Below, piece after piece: positions 8,743-18,218 of a stretch of 41,516 bases of DNA. Both the position numbers and the translations under genes were made by a program. The notes under the pieces were generated by a model. It was not told the DNA's origin and did no database searches. It worked only from the letters and a program-made list of their open reading frames with translations. The stretch is taken from the IMG/VR virus record IMGVR_UViG_3300008450_000104, positions 1 to 41,516 of that record. One strand, written 5' to 3'. This DNA is from a virus. Within the stretch, counting starts at the first letter, position 1; every line of letters starts with the position of its first letter.

Positions 8743-9672
8743 TTATTCGGTATCAAACCTAACTATAAATATCTGTTCCGCATCAAAAGTACGTTGAATT
8801 GGACCACTTAATTTTGCAACCGCCAGTAATTCATACTGGTCGTTGTATAACCCAATTGTTGTTATATACGGCTTAATTATTTCTGCACCCATTAGATTGT
8901 ATAACGACCAACTATTTTCTGTCTTTGGATCGATATTATTTTCTATAAAGGATGCGGTTACACTACCAGTACTACTATATATTGATTTTATTGTTGGATT
9001 GAAGGCTGAAAAATTAAAATCATTTGCTCCCAATCTTACGTTTATCTGATATTGTTGAAACTCTACATTACTATTGTATGTTAGTTCTACTGAAGAACCG
9101 CTGACAATTTGTATACCATCAGTTGACACAGTTGGGGATAGTGACGCGGTGTTTTGTTTTATTATTGCAATTCCCCGTGAATAAATAATACGACCAACGT
9201 AGTTTGTTGCTCCAGACTGTGTATAATACAGATTTCCTATTGAGTCATCTACAATTTTTGGTAAAGACGAAGAACTTACGATTAATTCAAATGATCCAGG
9301 TTTTATTTTGTCACCATATAAATTTTGCGCAATGCTTATTACAAAAGCATCATTAGGAAGTGCCACTACACTTTCTGTAACTAGTCTGGTACCGCTAACG
9401 AACGCATTGTGTTTAGAATTATAAAACAAATGTTTCAACGATCGATGTAAAACATACCCACGGGTACCCGTATCTACGTTTACAAAATCCTCATATTCAT
9501 TTGCTGTGGCTCTGTTAATCGTTATAGTGCCATCCAATCCATTAATAGATTCAGTTGGATACGTTATTTCCATGCCATTTGAAGATGACAAAAACTGCCA
9601 AGTTAAATTAGCATATGTAGTATACGTTCTTTCTGTTATATCTTTTTTATCTATCGTGCTAAATGTTTTCAT
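8743..9672 (-). CDS. Tail/baseplate structural protein, 309 aa, paralogous C-terminus with the next upstream gene
   Basis: Beta-rich, Ser/Thr/Tyr-rich protein without catalytic motifs. Its C-terminal ~40 residues (PYITTIGLYNDQYELLAVAK, then a Leu/Ser/Gly step and a basic tail) closely match the end of the 391-aa product of 9757-10932 (VYITTVGLYNDSSELLAVAK). The shared ending suggests a common assembly module used by two virion proteins. The start at 9672 has weak ribosome-binding signals, and a strong hairpin (9697-9728) lies just upstream. Virion structural role is inferred from context. Confidence 0.75.
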   Translation of the reverse strand: MKTFSTIDKKDITERTYTTYANLTWQFLSSSNGMEITYPTESINGLDGTITINRATANEYEDFVNVDTGTRGYVLHRSLKHLFYNSKHNAFVSGTRLVTESVVALPNDAFVISIAQNLYGDKIKPGSFELIVSSSSLPKIVDDSIGNLYYTQSGATNYVGRIIYSRGIAIIKQNTASLSPTVSTDGIQIVSGSSVELTYNSNVEFQQYQINVRLGANDFNFSAFNPTIKSIYSSTGSVTASFIENNIDPKTENSWSLYNLMGAEIIKPYITTIGLYNDQYELLAVAKLSGPIQRTFDAEQIFIVRFDTE

Positions 9673-9696
9673 TGATAAATATGTCTTATAGTATTA

Positions 9697-9728
9697 TGAC
9701 CACTCCCCTATAACTAGAGTCGTGGTCA
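9697..9728 (-). other. Compact RNA hairpin between two tail genes
   Basis: On the minus strand these 32 bases fold symmetrically: a 7-bp outer stem (TGACCAC with GTGGTCA), a GA/GA internal loop, a 5-bp inner stem (CTCTA with TAGGG, one G.U), and a GTTA tetraloop. No run of T follows, so it is not a standard intrinsic terminator. It sits in the 84-base gap between the stop at 9757 and the start at 9672, so an mRNA processing or stability element is possible. Confidence 0.55.
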
Positions 9729-9756
9729 CAATACGTTTCAGATTGTCCTTATTTTA

Positions 9757-10932
9757 TTAGAAGTCTAATCTAACTCTTAACAATAATTCTTCGTCAAACG
9801 ATTTTTGAACCGGCTTACTTAACTTAGCCACTGCCAATAATTCACTAGAATCATTATACAAACCGACAGTAGTAATGTATACTCTAGGATCTTTTCTAAA
9901 TTCAGAGAATACTAGTGTTCCAGTATCTGCGTTATAGAAGGTAGGATTGTTAGAGTAATTATATTCTTTGTTACGAAGTCTTACAAAGTAATGTGTTGAA
10001 GAAATTGTTTCTGCTGAACGTGCTTTAAATTGATAATCTTCATCTCGTAACAATGCTTGTTTCATAGAAACAAACAATGATGCGTGATTATACGTTGATT
10101 CTGTTGTACCCCAAGTTAATGAATGTGTTACCGGAGCATATGGTTTGGTTGCAGAAGCAATAGTAGCTTTTGTGTACAAAGCTGTTGGGCTTGTTATTGA
10201 ACTCGTAGCAGCAGATCCTGTAGTTATTCCTGAACCCGATGTGAAGAATCCAACCATTGGTCCAATTGCATTTGGATTAAGTATGATAATACCTAAATCT
10301 GGATAGACAAGTCCGTATCCCGACCCATTAAATGAACTACTGACTGTACCCGTTGCTAGGGTAGAACCAGATACACCTGTTAATGAACCAGAAACTACGT
10401 TATAAACTCTTCCTGCTTTTGTGTTTGAGGTAAGTGCGCCGCGAGTTTGACCACTATCGTCAATAAATAAATGAACACCATTTGCACCTGATAATGGTAA
10501 TACCCAATTACCTGGATCTAGTTGTTCACGAATACGTGCACGTTGTATGTTAATTACATAAAAATGATCAGACGAATCACCTTGTGAGAAAGTAAATTTG
10601 GTATCGCCTGGATCTAATAATAAATTACGATATTGACTGTATATTGCTTTAGTTGCTAAAGTTGCTTGCTCATTGTCCGTTAACGTTGGCGAACCACCTC
10701 CGTTAACGTGTCCGTATGCTACAGCAAATTGTACTTCTGCTAAACTATCCGTGGTGTCTTTGTTATATACATCAAAATAATATAATCCGGAATCACCGTT
10801 AACTTGTGAATCTTTTAAATACATTGAAGTACTAACCAATGAACCCGTATCACCTGACCAAAGCCCAGTAGTTACTACTGTCGGGTTTGCTTCAACTATG
10901 TCGTCAGGACTAAAACGTGTATAAATACTCAT
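9757..10932 (-). CDS. Tail/baseplate structural protein, 391 aa
   Basis: Begins MSIYTRFSPDDIVEANPTVV and is rich in Ser/Thr/Gly/Tyr with many SGS turns. A central SGSLTGVSGSTLATG-type segment and a C-terminal module (YITTVGLYNDSSELLAVAK) are shared with the neighbouring 309-aa protein. No catalytic motif, membrane segment or signal peptide. AGGA about 8 bases upstream supports the start at 10932. It lies 16 bases after the 212-aa structural gene. Proteins of this general type occur in tail modules of T4-like environmental phages; a sheath-associated or baseplate role is inferred only from position. Confidence 0.78.
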   Translation of the reverse strand: MSIYTRFSPDDIVEANPTVVTTGLWSGDTGSLVSTSMYLKDSQVNGDSGLYYFDVYNKDTTDSLAEVQFAVAYGHVNGGGSPTLTDNEQATLATKAIYSQYRNLLLDPGDTKFTFSQGDSSDHFYVINIQRARIREQLDPGNWVLPLSGANGVHLFIDDSGQTRGALTSNTKAGRVYNVVSGSLTGVSGSTLATGTVSSSFNGSGYGLVYPDLGIIILNPNAIGPMVGFFTSGSGITTGSAATSSITSPTALYTKATIASATKPYAPVTHSLTWGTTESTYNHASLFVSMKQALLRDEDYQFKARSAETISSTHYFVRLRNKEYNYSNNPTFYNADTGTLVFSEFRKDPRVYITTVGLYNDSSELLAVAKLSKPVQKSFDEELLLRVRLDF

Positions 10933-10947
10933 ATATTATTCCTAATG

Positions 10948-11586
10948 TTATACGGTGAGTCGTGGGTTAATAGTAACAGGAACACTTATAGTTGCACCAG
11001 TTTGGTTACCAACAATTACTAATTGTGTTTCTGTTACGGTAGTGACATCTCTTGGAATTAATGTAAAGCTAGTTCCACGAACAACAATAGCATTACTTGT
11101 AACAGCGTCACCTATAAATGTTGGTACAGTTGGCGCACCGGTTAATCCTGTTCCGGTTAATAACGCAGCTTCACCGTCGTAAAGAATTGCGGTATATCCA
11201 AATGGTGCTGAGTTAAGTCCGTCTGTAGTGGTAACCGTAATAATTTGTGACGGGGTTGATGTTGCACTATATGTAAGTTCAATTGACTTTGGATTGACCT
11301 GAATTTGAGGAATAGCGTTTGCACCTCGTGCCAAAGTTACTAACTTATAACGTAGTGATTGTGTTTCATCCGGTGATGCTTCTACTAGTGGTAAATTTTC
11401 AATTGATGAACCATAGTATTCTGTGCCAAGCGGATGTGCCGGATCATATAATCCATAATCAATTTCATCATCCGCTACAGCAAATTGCGTAACGTTAAAT
11501 GCCGAACGGCCTCTTGCAAGGAGCTCCCGTCCCTTTTTCGTCAAAATTGCATCAACCGTGACGCTTGAATTGTTTAAATATCCCAT
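10948..11586 (-). CDS. Phage structural protein with conserved N-terminal MGYLNN...AILTKKGRELLA domain
   Basis: 212 aa. The first ~85 residues (MGYLNNSSVTVDAILTKKG, ELLARGRSAFNVTQFAVADD) form a segment I recognise as recurrent in virion proteins of environmental T4-like phages. Residues ~95-212 look like an Ig-like beta domain (VNPKSIELTYSATSTPSQII then TTVTETQLVIVGNQTGA). The start at 11586 has GGAG about 9 bases upstream. It follows the 1631-aa giant by 67 bases, a gap that also contains an AT-rich TATTTATA motif and may hold an internal promoter. Likely a tail or baseplate decoration protein; the exact position in the particle is unknown. Confidence 0.75.
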   Translation of the reverse strand: MGYLNNSSVTVDAILTKKGRELLARGRSAFNVTQFAVADDEIDYGLYDPAHPLGTEYYGSSIENLPLVEASPDETQSLRYKLVTLARGANAIPQIQVNPKSIELTYSATSTPSQIITVTTTDGLNSAPFGYTAILYDGEAALLTGTGLTGAPTVPTFIGDAVTSNAIVVRGTSFTLIPRDVTTVTETQLVIVGNQTGATISVPVTINPRLTV

Positions 11587-11653
11587 ACTGTTAAACTCCG
11601 AGTGTTAAGAGGTCTAATATAAATATATAGTTTGCAAAGATTTATTCCGTTGG

Positions 11654-14600
11654 TTATTGTACTTGCAACGTTCCACCACCACCGGTTTGAATCTCTGTGT
11701 TTGTTTGTGTCGGTGATACGACAAGTTCGTTTCCTTCACCAATAAATACTTGTACCGGCGGTAAACCATCAATTGTTGTATCTACGGTATTTTTACATCC
11801 TTCATAGTTTCTACGTTTAGTTGCTGTAGATGTGTCTCTGTAGAACCGATAATGTTTTGGTAGATATCCAAATGGAATTCTTGGTTCAATTTCAAGTGCG
11901 AAATAAAATGCATATATTGTTGTACCAAGTTTATCTGTTCCTGTTAGATTGTTAATTGTGTAGTATATTGTGGCATTTGGTGGGAACTCTCCAGCAACAA
12001 CAAGAGGTATTGGATTTGTTAATGTCAACTGACTAACGTTCGGTAATACTGTATCAAGTAGTACACCGTGTGACCCTGTTGGAAGTGTTGTAATTGAACG
12101 ATTAATATCATTAGTCCGTGCTTCGTCTGTACTATAGAATCGTACTCTTATGTCCGATGTGTTAGATTGAAGTGCAAATAAAACTAATGTATTTTGAAGA
12201 ACCGCTTCACCTATTGCGTAAGATCCAGAACCAATACTTGCTACTCTAATAGTATCAACATAACGATCTGGAATGTCTACTATTCTGTCTACAGAAACCG
12301 TTGTTGTTCTGTAGTTATTTAATTCCGGCTGCGATACTGTAAATATATCGTATACAATTTTTCTAGGTTCTCGTACTTCGGTTGGCTTAAACTTTAATAA
12401 CTGCCAATTATTTCTATCCAACGATGGTGGCAAATAACTTGGAGTTCCACCTAAATAATAGGAAGTTCCATCAGAAGGAGCGGCATACGCAGCTCTTGTG
12501 TTAAATACATAGTATCTACCATTACCACCTTGTGCGGTTGATGCCACACTCTCTAAATTTTGATCATATAATGATACGTCTTGATATACTACATCATAAA
12601 TATTGTATGTTTGCCCGTAAGACCAAGTAGTTGCTGCTTCAAAATTAATTGGTTTAGGATATACTGGTAGTTTTTCTGTCTTAGCAAAGAGATATACACC
12701 TTCTGGGTTATTGAAATATGTTCTGGTACCAACATCTGTCAAATCCGCTATTGGTTTGATTTCACGCAATGCAGGGATATACAGACTTGTTACTCCACCA
12801 GTTCTATTAATTTCAATTTCTTGTTTAAATAATTTTCTTGTGTATACTCTTCTATAAGGCTCAGCTCCCTCACTACCATAATTAATATCGTTGTACTTGA
12901 TTTTATTTCCTATATCATTTTCTAAATTAATTATAGTTTGTGGTTTTGGACGATTCCACGCATATCCCGGCGAACCCTTATAGGAACCAGTAACGTCCGA
13001 GTCAACTTCATTCATCAGTCTGTATGTGGCTGATTCTCCAATAAATCTAAAATCATCATATCTGTTTATTACTGAGCTGGTGTAATAGTTTACCGTAGCA
13101 TAAGGTATTTGTTGAACTATACTATTAGTCACATATCCTTTAATAGTATTGTTTGCGTTAGATTCAATTGTAAGTGGTTGTTCTAAACTACCGCTAATTT
13201 TTTGTAAATCTGCTGAAGTCTCTGCTACAAGGTTTGGTAACGTAGTTTTTAAACTACTAGTAACGGTTGTTAGTGCTGTAGACTGTAGTACTTGTATCGG
13301 CGTTGACGGTACCGTTGCTAATAATTTTCCGTTTTGAGAAGCAATGGAAGATTCTATACTAATATCCGATGACTTACTAATTGCTGATTGATATGAATTG
13401 TATTGTGCTGTTAATCTATTTTCCGCTGATTGCGACAATGATGTTCTGTAATCTGCGTATTTTGCATTAACTTCTGTTTCTTGTAAAAATTCAATTTCTG
13501 TTTTAAAGTTACTTGGTTTACCGGACATCGACAACAAATCGTTACTGATATCAATATCTGTTTTATATGATGTTGACGAACCGAGTACCGTTCTTTCTTG
13601 TTCTAAATCAATTTGTTGGCTAAGATTAAATGTTGCCGCATAGTCAGGTTTACTTCCAGTTAATGACGATGCAGCGTTTAATGTTTTTCTTGTACCAGCA
13701 CCGTAAACACGAAGATTTTTTGTCAACGGAATTGTTGTTCTTTCTAGAATATTTGGTTCTATTAGTATGCCCTTAAATAATGTAGCTTTTGATGGAATAA
13801 AATAATTCAAAGTTTGATCGAGTACAGAACTGATACCGGAGAGAATTCTTATAAATTTATTTATGTTTATTGGGGCATAGTAGAACTGGCTATAATACTC
13901 TTGTAAAGTGGAAATTGTTGGATTTCCTGTTCTATAAAAATCAACTGGCAATCCTAATATATTATTAATATTTTCTGCGCCAAGATTTCTTATGATATTT
14001 TGATTGACGAAATCTGTTGGTGATAACGCAAGTAGTATCTCGTTTCGTGTAGCTTGTAGTCGTTTTTTCTCAACACTAACAATACTAGTTGATCGTGATA
14101 ATTTTTTCACACCACCAGTTGTTAAGTTTTCTGCATTGAATACTGGTTCTGGTGCTATTCTAATTTTATTTGTGACATAAGTTTGTGATCCGACAGTCGG
14201 CGCAATCTGTCGAACTATTCTACTGTATCTGTTAAACGATCCTGTATTAATGTTATATGTTTCAAATTGCTCAATAGACGGTGAATCGGTAAGTTGTGCA
14301 TATGGACTTTCATTTATTATATAATTTGGCGCAGAACCAGTTAATAGAGAGTTGTCAATTCTATTAAACGATAACTGTGCATATAAGTAATCAGATGGAT
14401 CGGAATACTCATCTCCAGCGTTAGAACCAGGATCATATGCATTTGTTTCTATTGTGCCCTGTGATAATGTTTTACCCCACATTCTAAACTCATCTACCGT
14501 TCCGTCCATTCGAGCTTGTACTGCTGATCCAGATCCACCCAAATACAAATATTGAGTATTATTCCAAACAGAATTCAATGGTGCAGTAGATGTTATTTGT

Positions 14601-16549
14601 GGAGATTTAAATATCATCGTATCACCTTCAGTTGACATTAACTGTAGTGACACCGCTCCTGCTATATTTTGTACTGTGATATTGATTAAATCGTTTGTAA
14701 ATATTGGGTAGTAGTCTGTTAGTATCGTGGCTGTACTTCCAGACAATAACATTAATCTTCCTTGTTCTGTTATTGTTGGATGTGGCAATGTGTGTAATCC
14801 CCAAGAATCATCACCTGTTAAGATTGTATTAACTTGTGATGTGGGCAACAGTATGTTAAATTGTATTGCTTTTGGTTCTCTTAATGATGCGGAAAACGGT
14901 ATTTTTACATACGAAGTTGTAGTGCTATCAAAATCTAAACCAGTACTAAATTCATCAAATATTTTATACGAACTAGTTGTTGCCGTACCAACTTCTCTAA
15001 CTGATATAAATTCAGGCGGGAGTCCAAATGATCGAAGTAGTGTATTTAATGAACTTCTTGTACCTTTAGATTTTGCAAACAAAGAAAGATTATGTAGTAA
15101 TCTCTTGTATGTTTGTGCAGTATAAAGTCGTCTTGAATCATTATTTCCAGTACCCAGTACAGTAGAACTTAAATCATATACCGAATCTAATGTTGGTAAT
15201 TTAAATCCGTATGATTCTGCTACTTCATTAATTAAATCTTTTGCTAATTCTTCATCAGGATTTAATGCTCTACTATTGATGTCACCAAACTTATCAATAT
15301 AAGGTTTAATTGTATCAAAGAAGTGACCAATCATAGACACAAACGTAATATATGCTTGTGAATTTTCATCTTCTCTGATGTGTGTTGGTATTGTGTTGAC
15401 TAGATTATTTTGATTGAATTCGTCATATCGTTGTGCAATTTCAAATTGAGTGTCAAACCAAGTTAATGCAGTACTACTAGTTACTGGCCACAATGCACTT
15501 CCAGATTTTGGCCAGTATCCCAGAGAGTTATATTCAACACCACCGTCCACATAATCAAACGATGCAGTATACGGACTATTTGATCCGGACAAAGTAAAAT
15601 ACAGATATTGTTCGTATTTATCAAATGCTCTAATAATTGATTCTTTTTCTTTTGCTAATTCCGCAGTTTGTTCTTGAACGTAGATACTACCAGCACTTGA
15701 TATACTACCTGTAAATGATGAGCTGATAAATTGCGTTCGTTGTGTTTCTATTTTTTCTATGCGCTTAAGCTTTTCCCTAAACGCCACCAATCGTAATGCT
15801 GCTGAACTGTAAAATATAAAATTATTATAGTCGGTAAAATCAATGTTTATGTCAGCGGAATTAAAATCGTCAGTATACCATTGTCTGAATATCTGATCTT
15901 CAAATGATATATTATTGTAATTATCCGTTGTCCCGATTGAGCCGGAGTTTAATGACAACCGTTGTAAAGTTATATTTTTTAATCGTTTTCCTAAATTTGG
16001 ATTAAACGGAATTTTTGTATTTTTTGGACGTAAAAATGGAGTGTTGTCGATGGGTGGAGCAAATCGTATCTTAACCGTATCAATTAATGATTTAACAACT
16101 TCACGACTTAAGAATACGGAATCGTTCAGATTTACATCGTCGGGTACAGGTTGTAGTAGTTTTAATTGAATAGACTTTTCTCGTGCACCAGATCTGTATG
16201 CTAGCACAACCGACTGTCTATCTTCACCGTAATTTAATAAAGTTTTTAACTCTCTATCTTCATCAATATAATTAAGAATCGCATCATTGACGAATCTACT
16301 AGCGACAGATATGAGTGGATCAGAAATATTAATATTAATTGGTAACGTTGTAATATTAAACGGATATACCAATCGTGTGGTAGCCTCTGGTGTAGCTATC
16401 GGTGTTATACTAACCACCACCGGCGCTACTACGTTTATTGCAGGTAACGGTGGGGCAATCTGAACAACAATACTTGCATTAAATGTGATAGTATTTACTA
16501 CTTTTGGTGATATTTCAACTACTATTTGTGCTGTATAGTTGTATGCCAT
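11654..16549 (-). CDS. Giant baseplate/tail protein (gpI/gp7-like core with LamG-like domain), 1631 aa
   Basis: The largest gene in the window. The N-terminus repeats a V-x-I-[ST]-P pattern (residues 1-60). About residues 475-520 hold YKRLLHNLSLFAKSKGTRSS and LNTLLRSFGLPPEFISVREV, resembling the conserved core of P2 gpI-type tail proteins, the counterpart of T4 gp7. Residues ~530-705 look like a concanavalin/LamG jelly-roll (YVKIPFSASLREPKAIQF...ARMDGTVDEFRMWGKTL), typical of carbohydrate binding. The rest is beta-rich and polar with a conserved-looking C-terminus (RRNYEGCKNTVDTTIDGLPP). It lies downstream of gp25- and gp6-like genes, the same order as W-J-I in P2. GAGG about 8 bases before the ATG supports the start. 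The gp7 assignment is inference. Confidence 0.8.
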   Translation of the reverse strand: MAYNYTAQIVVEISPKVVNTITFNASIVVQIAPPLPAINVVAPVVVSITPIATPEATTRLVYPFNITTLPININISDPLISVASRFVNDAILNYIDEDRELKTLLNYGEDRQSVVLAYRSGAREKSIQLKLLQPVPDDVNLNDSVFLSREVVKSLIDTVKIRFAPPIDNTPFLRPKNTKIPFNPNLGKRLKNITLQRLSLNSGSIGTTDNYNNISFEDQIFRQWYTDDFNSADINIDFTDYNNFIFYSSAALRLVAFREKLKRIEKIETQRTQFISSSFTGSISSAGSIYVQEQTAELAKEKESIIRAFDKYEQYLYFTLSGSNSPYTASFDYVDGGVEYNSLGYWPKSGSALWPVTSSTALTWFDTQFEIAQRYDEFNQNNLVNTIPTHIREDENSQAYITFVSMIGHFFDTIKPYIDKFGDINSRALNPDEELAKDLINEVAESYGFKLPTLDSVYDLSSTVLGTGNNDSRRLYTAQTYKRLLHNLSLFAKSKGTRSSLNTLLRSFGLPPEFISVREVGTATTSSYKIFDEFSTGLDFDSTTTSYVKIPFSASLREPKAIQFNILLPTSQVNTILTGDDSWGLHTLPHPTITEQGRLMLLSGSTATILTDYYPIFTNDLINITVQNIAGAVSLQLMSTEGDTMIFKSPQITSTAPLNSVWNNTQYLYLGGSGSAVQARMDGTVDEFRMWGKTLSQGTIETNAYDPGSNAGDEYSDPSDYLYAQLSFNRIDNSLLTGSAPNYIINESPYAQLTDSPSIEQFETYNINTGSFNRYSRIVRQIAPTVGSQTYVTNKIRIAPEPVFNAENLTTGGVKKLSRSTSIVSVEKKRLQATRNEILLALSPTDFVNQNIIRNLGAENINNILGLPVDFYRTGNPTISTLQEYYSQFYYAPININKFIRILSGISSVLDQTLNYFIPSKATLFKGILIEPNILERTTIPLTKNLRVYGAGTRKTLNAASSLTGSKPDYAATFNLSQQIDLEQERTVLGSSTSYKTDIDISNDLLSMSGKPSNFKTEIEFLQETEVNAKYADYRTSLSQSAENRLTAQYNSYQSAISKSSDISIESSIASQNGKLLATVPSTPIQVLQSTALTTVTSSLKTTLPNLVAETSADLQKISGSLEQPLTIESNANNTIKGYVTNSIVQQIPYATVNYYTSSVINRYDDFRFIGESATYRLMNEVDSDVTGSYKGSPGYAWNRPKPQTIINLENDIGNKIKYNDINYGSEGAEPYRRVYTRKLFKQEIEINRTGGVTSLYIPALREIKPIADLTDVGTRTYFNNPEGVYLFAKTEKLPVYPKPINFEAATTWSYGQTYNIYDVVYQDVSLYDQNLESVASTAQGGNGRYYVFNTRAAYAAPSDGTSYYLGGTPSYLPPSLDRNNWQLLKFKPTEVREPRKIVYDIFTVSQPELNNYRTTTVSVDRIVDIPDRYVDTIRVASIGSGSYAIGEAVLQNTLVLFALQSNTSDIRVRFYSTDEARTNDINRSITTLPTGSHGVLLDTVLPNVSQLTLTNPIPLVVAGEFPPNATIYYTINNLTGTDKLGTTIYAFYFALEIEPRIPFGYLPKHYRFYRDTSTATKRRNYEGCKNTVDTTIDGLPPVQVFIGEGNELVVSPTQTNTEIQTGGGGTLQVQ

Positions 16550-16558
16550 CTAATTTCC

Positions 16559-17059
16559 TCAAACAAACTGTATATTATTTGGCAACGTAATTTTTTCCAG
16601 TGGCCCCAGTTCACTAGCTTTTCTGATTAATTCGTTGTTTGGATTAAACTTAACAATAACTTCCATATTTGTGTTTACGTTTTCCATCAATTCCATAGAA
16701 ACATCGTTTGATACCAGTATTTGTATTTGTTTTTTTTGTTTCGGTGGCAACGTAATAGTTGATTTATACTTTCCAGAGTCGGTTAATTGTGATGATGCTC
16801 CAGAATTTATATTTAGCATAGATTTATTATAGAGAATATCTACGATAAGATTTGCATTTTGTGTTAAATTTAGTAATTCTAAAGTACCGACAACCGGCGT
16901 TTTATTGGTTGTACCAATAGAATACTGTATTGAGGTTGGTGTTGGGACGATGTTATATGAAAACATATTATTTATATTTTCTTCTAATTCTACGTCGGTA
17001 TATACCTCAAACTTTTGTAAAAAATCTACAGTACCCGTTGGTGTGGTTTTAATAGGCAT
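16559..17059 (-). CDS. Structural protein of unknown family, 166 aa
   Basis: I choose the ATG at 17059 (MPIKTTPTGTVDFLQKFEVY): it begins one base after the stop of the preceding gene (TAATATG), while the longer frame would need a TTG at 17080. The sequence alternates polar and hydrophobic residues with few charges, as in an all-beta domain, with no cysteines and no membrane segment. It sits between the TPSP-repeat/InlB-like protein and the giant gp7-like protein with gaps of 1 and 9 bases, so translational coupling within the baseplate operon is likely. Function unknown. Confidence 0.72.
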   Translation of the reverse strand: MPIKTTPTGTVDFLQKFEVYTDVELEENINNMFSYNIVPTPTSIQYSIGTTNKTPVVGTLELLNLTQNANLIVDILYNKSMLNINSGASSQLTDSGKYKSTITLPPKQKKQIQILVSNDVSMELMENVNTNMEVIVKFNPNNELIRKASELGPLEKITLPNNIQFV

Positions 17060-17060
17060 A

Positions 17061-18215
17061 TTAGCGTTCCGTTGCTTCAATATTCATATTTAACGTAGAC
17101 ACACCATCTGCTAACTTATCAAGTAACTCGGGTGTTACTGATACGATTACAGTTTGTGATGCTCTTGGTCCTATGTTAAACGAAGCTACTCCGTTACGTT
17201 CTACACCATTTACTGAAATTTTTACACTATCGTTAGTTCTAATTTGTATTCCGTATGTAATTCCAAATGACGGATTAATAACCTTAAATAATTTAGTCTC
17301 TGGATAAATTGACGATCCTCTTCTCCAGGTAAATCTTAATGCCTCACTCAAACTTGGTTCAAATGCAATTTCAGTTCTAGGTTCCCAACACGTTCCACCA
17401 CCCGCACCTTGAAATGCAGATTGTACGTATCCATCTGGAATATTACCTTCTTTTATTAACCCATCTATGCAACTTCTCCAGGTAAAAATTGGTGCAGGAG
17501 TTGGTGCCGGTGTTATTGGCGCCGGAGTTATTGGAGCCGGGGTTGTTGGTGAAGGCGTTACATTTGGTGCATTTGGTGATGGAGTTATTGGTGAAGGCGT
17601 TGGTATTAATTCAAATTCTGCTTCAAAAGTTTCCCCAGATATAAATCCTAATCCATTTGATAACGTATTAGCTGTTTGTGGGGTAAATGTTAATGTATTA
17701 TCAGATGTAAATGTACCTCCTGCTTTTTTCCATCTAACAAATCTCCACCCAACTGTAGGAGTTGCTAGTGCGGTAACTGTTTCTCCAATTTGTCTACCTA
17801 CAATAATTTCATTGGTAATTTCTTGACCATCTATAGTAAATTTACCAGCATTTGAATTTGCAGGAGTTACTCGAAGTCTAAATGAATAAATTACTGCTTC
17901 AGGTGATGGAGTTGCAACTGCTTCAGGTGATGGAGTTATAGGTGATGGAGTTGCAACTGCTTCAGGTGATGGAGTTATAGGTGATGGAGTTATAGGTGAT
18001 GGTGTTGTAGCTATTGGCGACGGAGTTACCGGCGACGGAGTTACCGGTGATGGTGTTACCGGCGACGGAGTTACCGGCGACGGAGTTACAGGTGATGGCG
18101 TTACAGGTGATGGCGTTGTAGCTATTGGCGACGGAGTTACCGGCGAAGATGTTACTCGTTCAAATACTGGTGTTATTTCGTAATTAGCATCTACTGTTAT
18201 AGTTAATTGTGCCAT
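17061..18215 (-). CDS. TPSP-repeat surface protein with InlB-B-like domain and C-terminal WRSC domain, 384 aa
   Basis: Domain order: short strand region (MAQLTITVDANYEITPVFER), a TPSPV/ITPSP repeat at about 24-110, an InlB B-repeat-like domain at about 111-207 (FRLRVTPANSNAGKFTIDG ... GWRFVRWKKAGG), a second TPSP/TPAP linker to about 245, and a C-terminal domain opening FTWRSCIDGLIKEG with a second Cys in GGGTCWEP, ending in an Ig-like segment. The modular, linker-separated build suggests an exposed virion adhesin. It shares the GWRFVR motif and the linker type with the 302-aa product of 18219-19127, 3 bases away, so the pair may have arisen by duplication. GGAG before the ATG supports the start. 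Host-binding role is inferred. Confidence 0.78.
   Translation of the reverse strand: MAQLTITVDANYEITPVFERVTSSPVTPSPIATTPSPVTPSPVTPSPVTPSPVTPSPVTPSPVTPSPIATTPSPITPSPITPSPEAVATPSPITPSPEAVATPSPEAVIYSFRLRVTPANSNAGKFTIDGQEITNEIIVGRQIGETVTALATPTVGWRFVRWKKAGGTFTSDNTLTFTPQTANTLSNGLGFISGETFEAEFELIPTPSPITPSPNAPNVTPSPTTPAPITPAPITPAPTPAPIFTWRSCIDGLIKEGNIPDGYVQSAFQGAGGGTCWEPRTEIAFEPSLSEALRFTWRRGSSIYPETKLFKVINPSFGITYGIQIRTNDSVKISVNGVERNGVASFNIGPRASQTVIVSVTPELLDKLADGVSTLNMNIEATER
17890..18150 (-). repeat. 15/24-base tandem repeat encoding TPSP linker
   Basis: On the plus strand the basic 15-base unit is GGTGATGGAGTTATA with variants such as GGCGACGGAGTTACC, interrupted by 24-base units ending in a GCAACTGCTTCA-type block. 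On the minus strand it reads VTPSP/ITPSP. Two sub-families (TGAT-rich and CGAC-rich) lie in separate blocks, indicating local homogenisation of copies. Confidence 0.85.
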
Positions 18216-18218
18216 AAA

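Noticed and set aside
16969-16976. T4-type late promoter TATAAATA on the minus strand
   Set aside because: It lies inside the coding sequence of the 166-aa gene and not before a start; the match at 38604-38611 is likewise inside a gene.
17467-17826. Plus-strand frame of Gly/Val repeats (GAGVIGAGVIGAGV)
   Set aside because: Antisense of the TPAP/TPSP linker and InlB-like domain of the minus-strand gene at 17061-18215.
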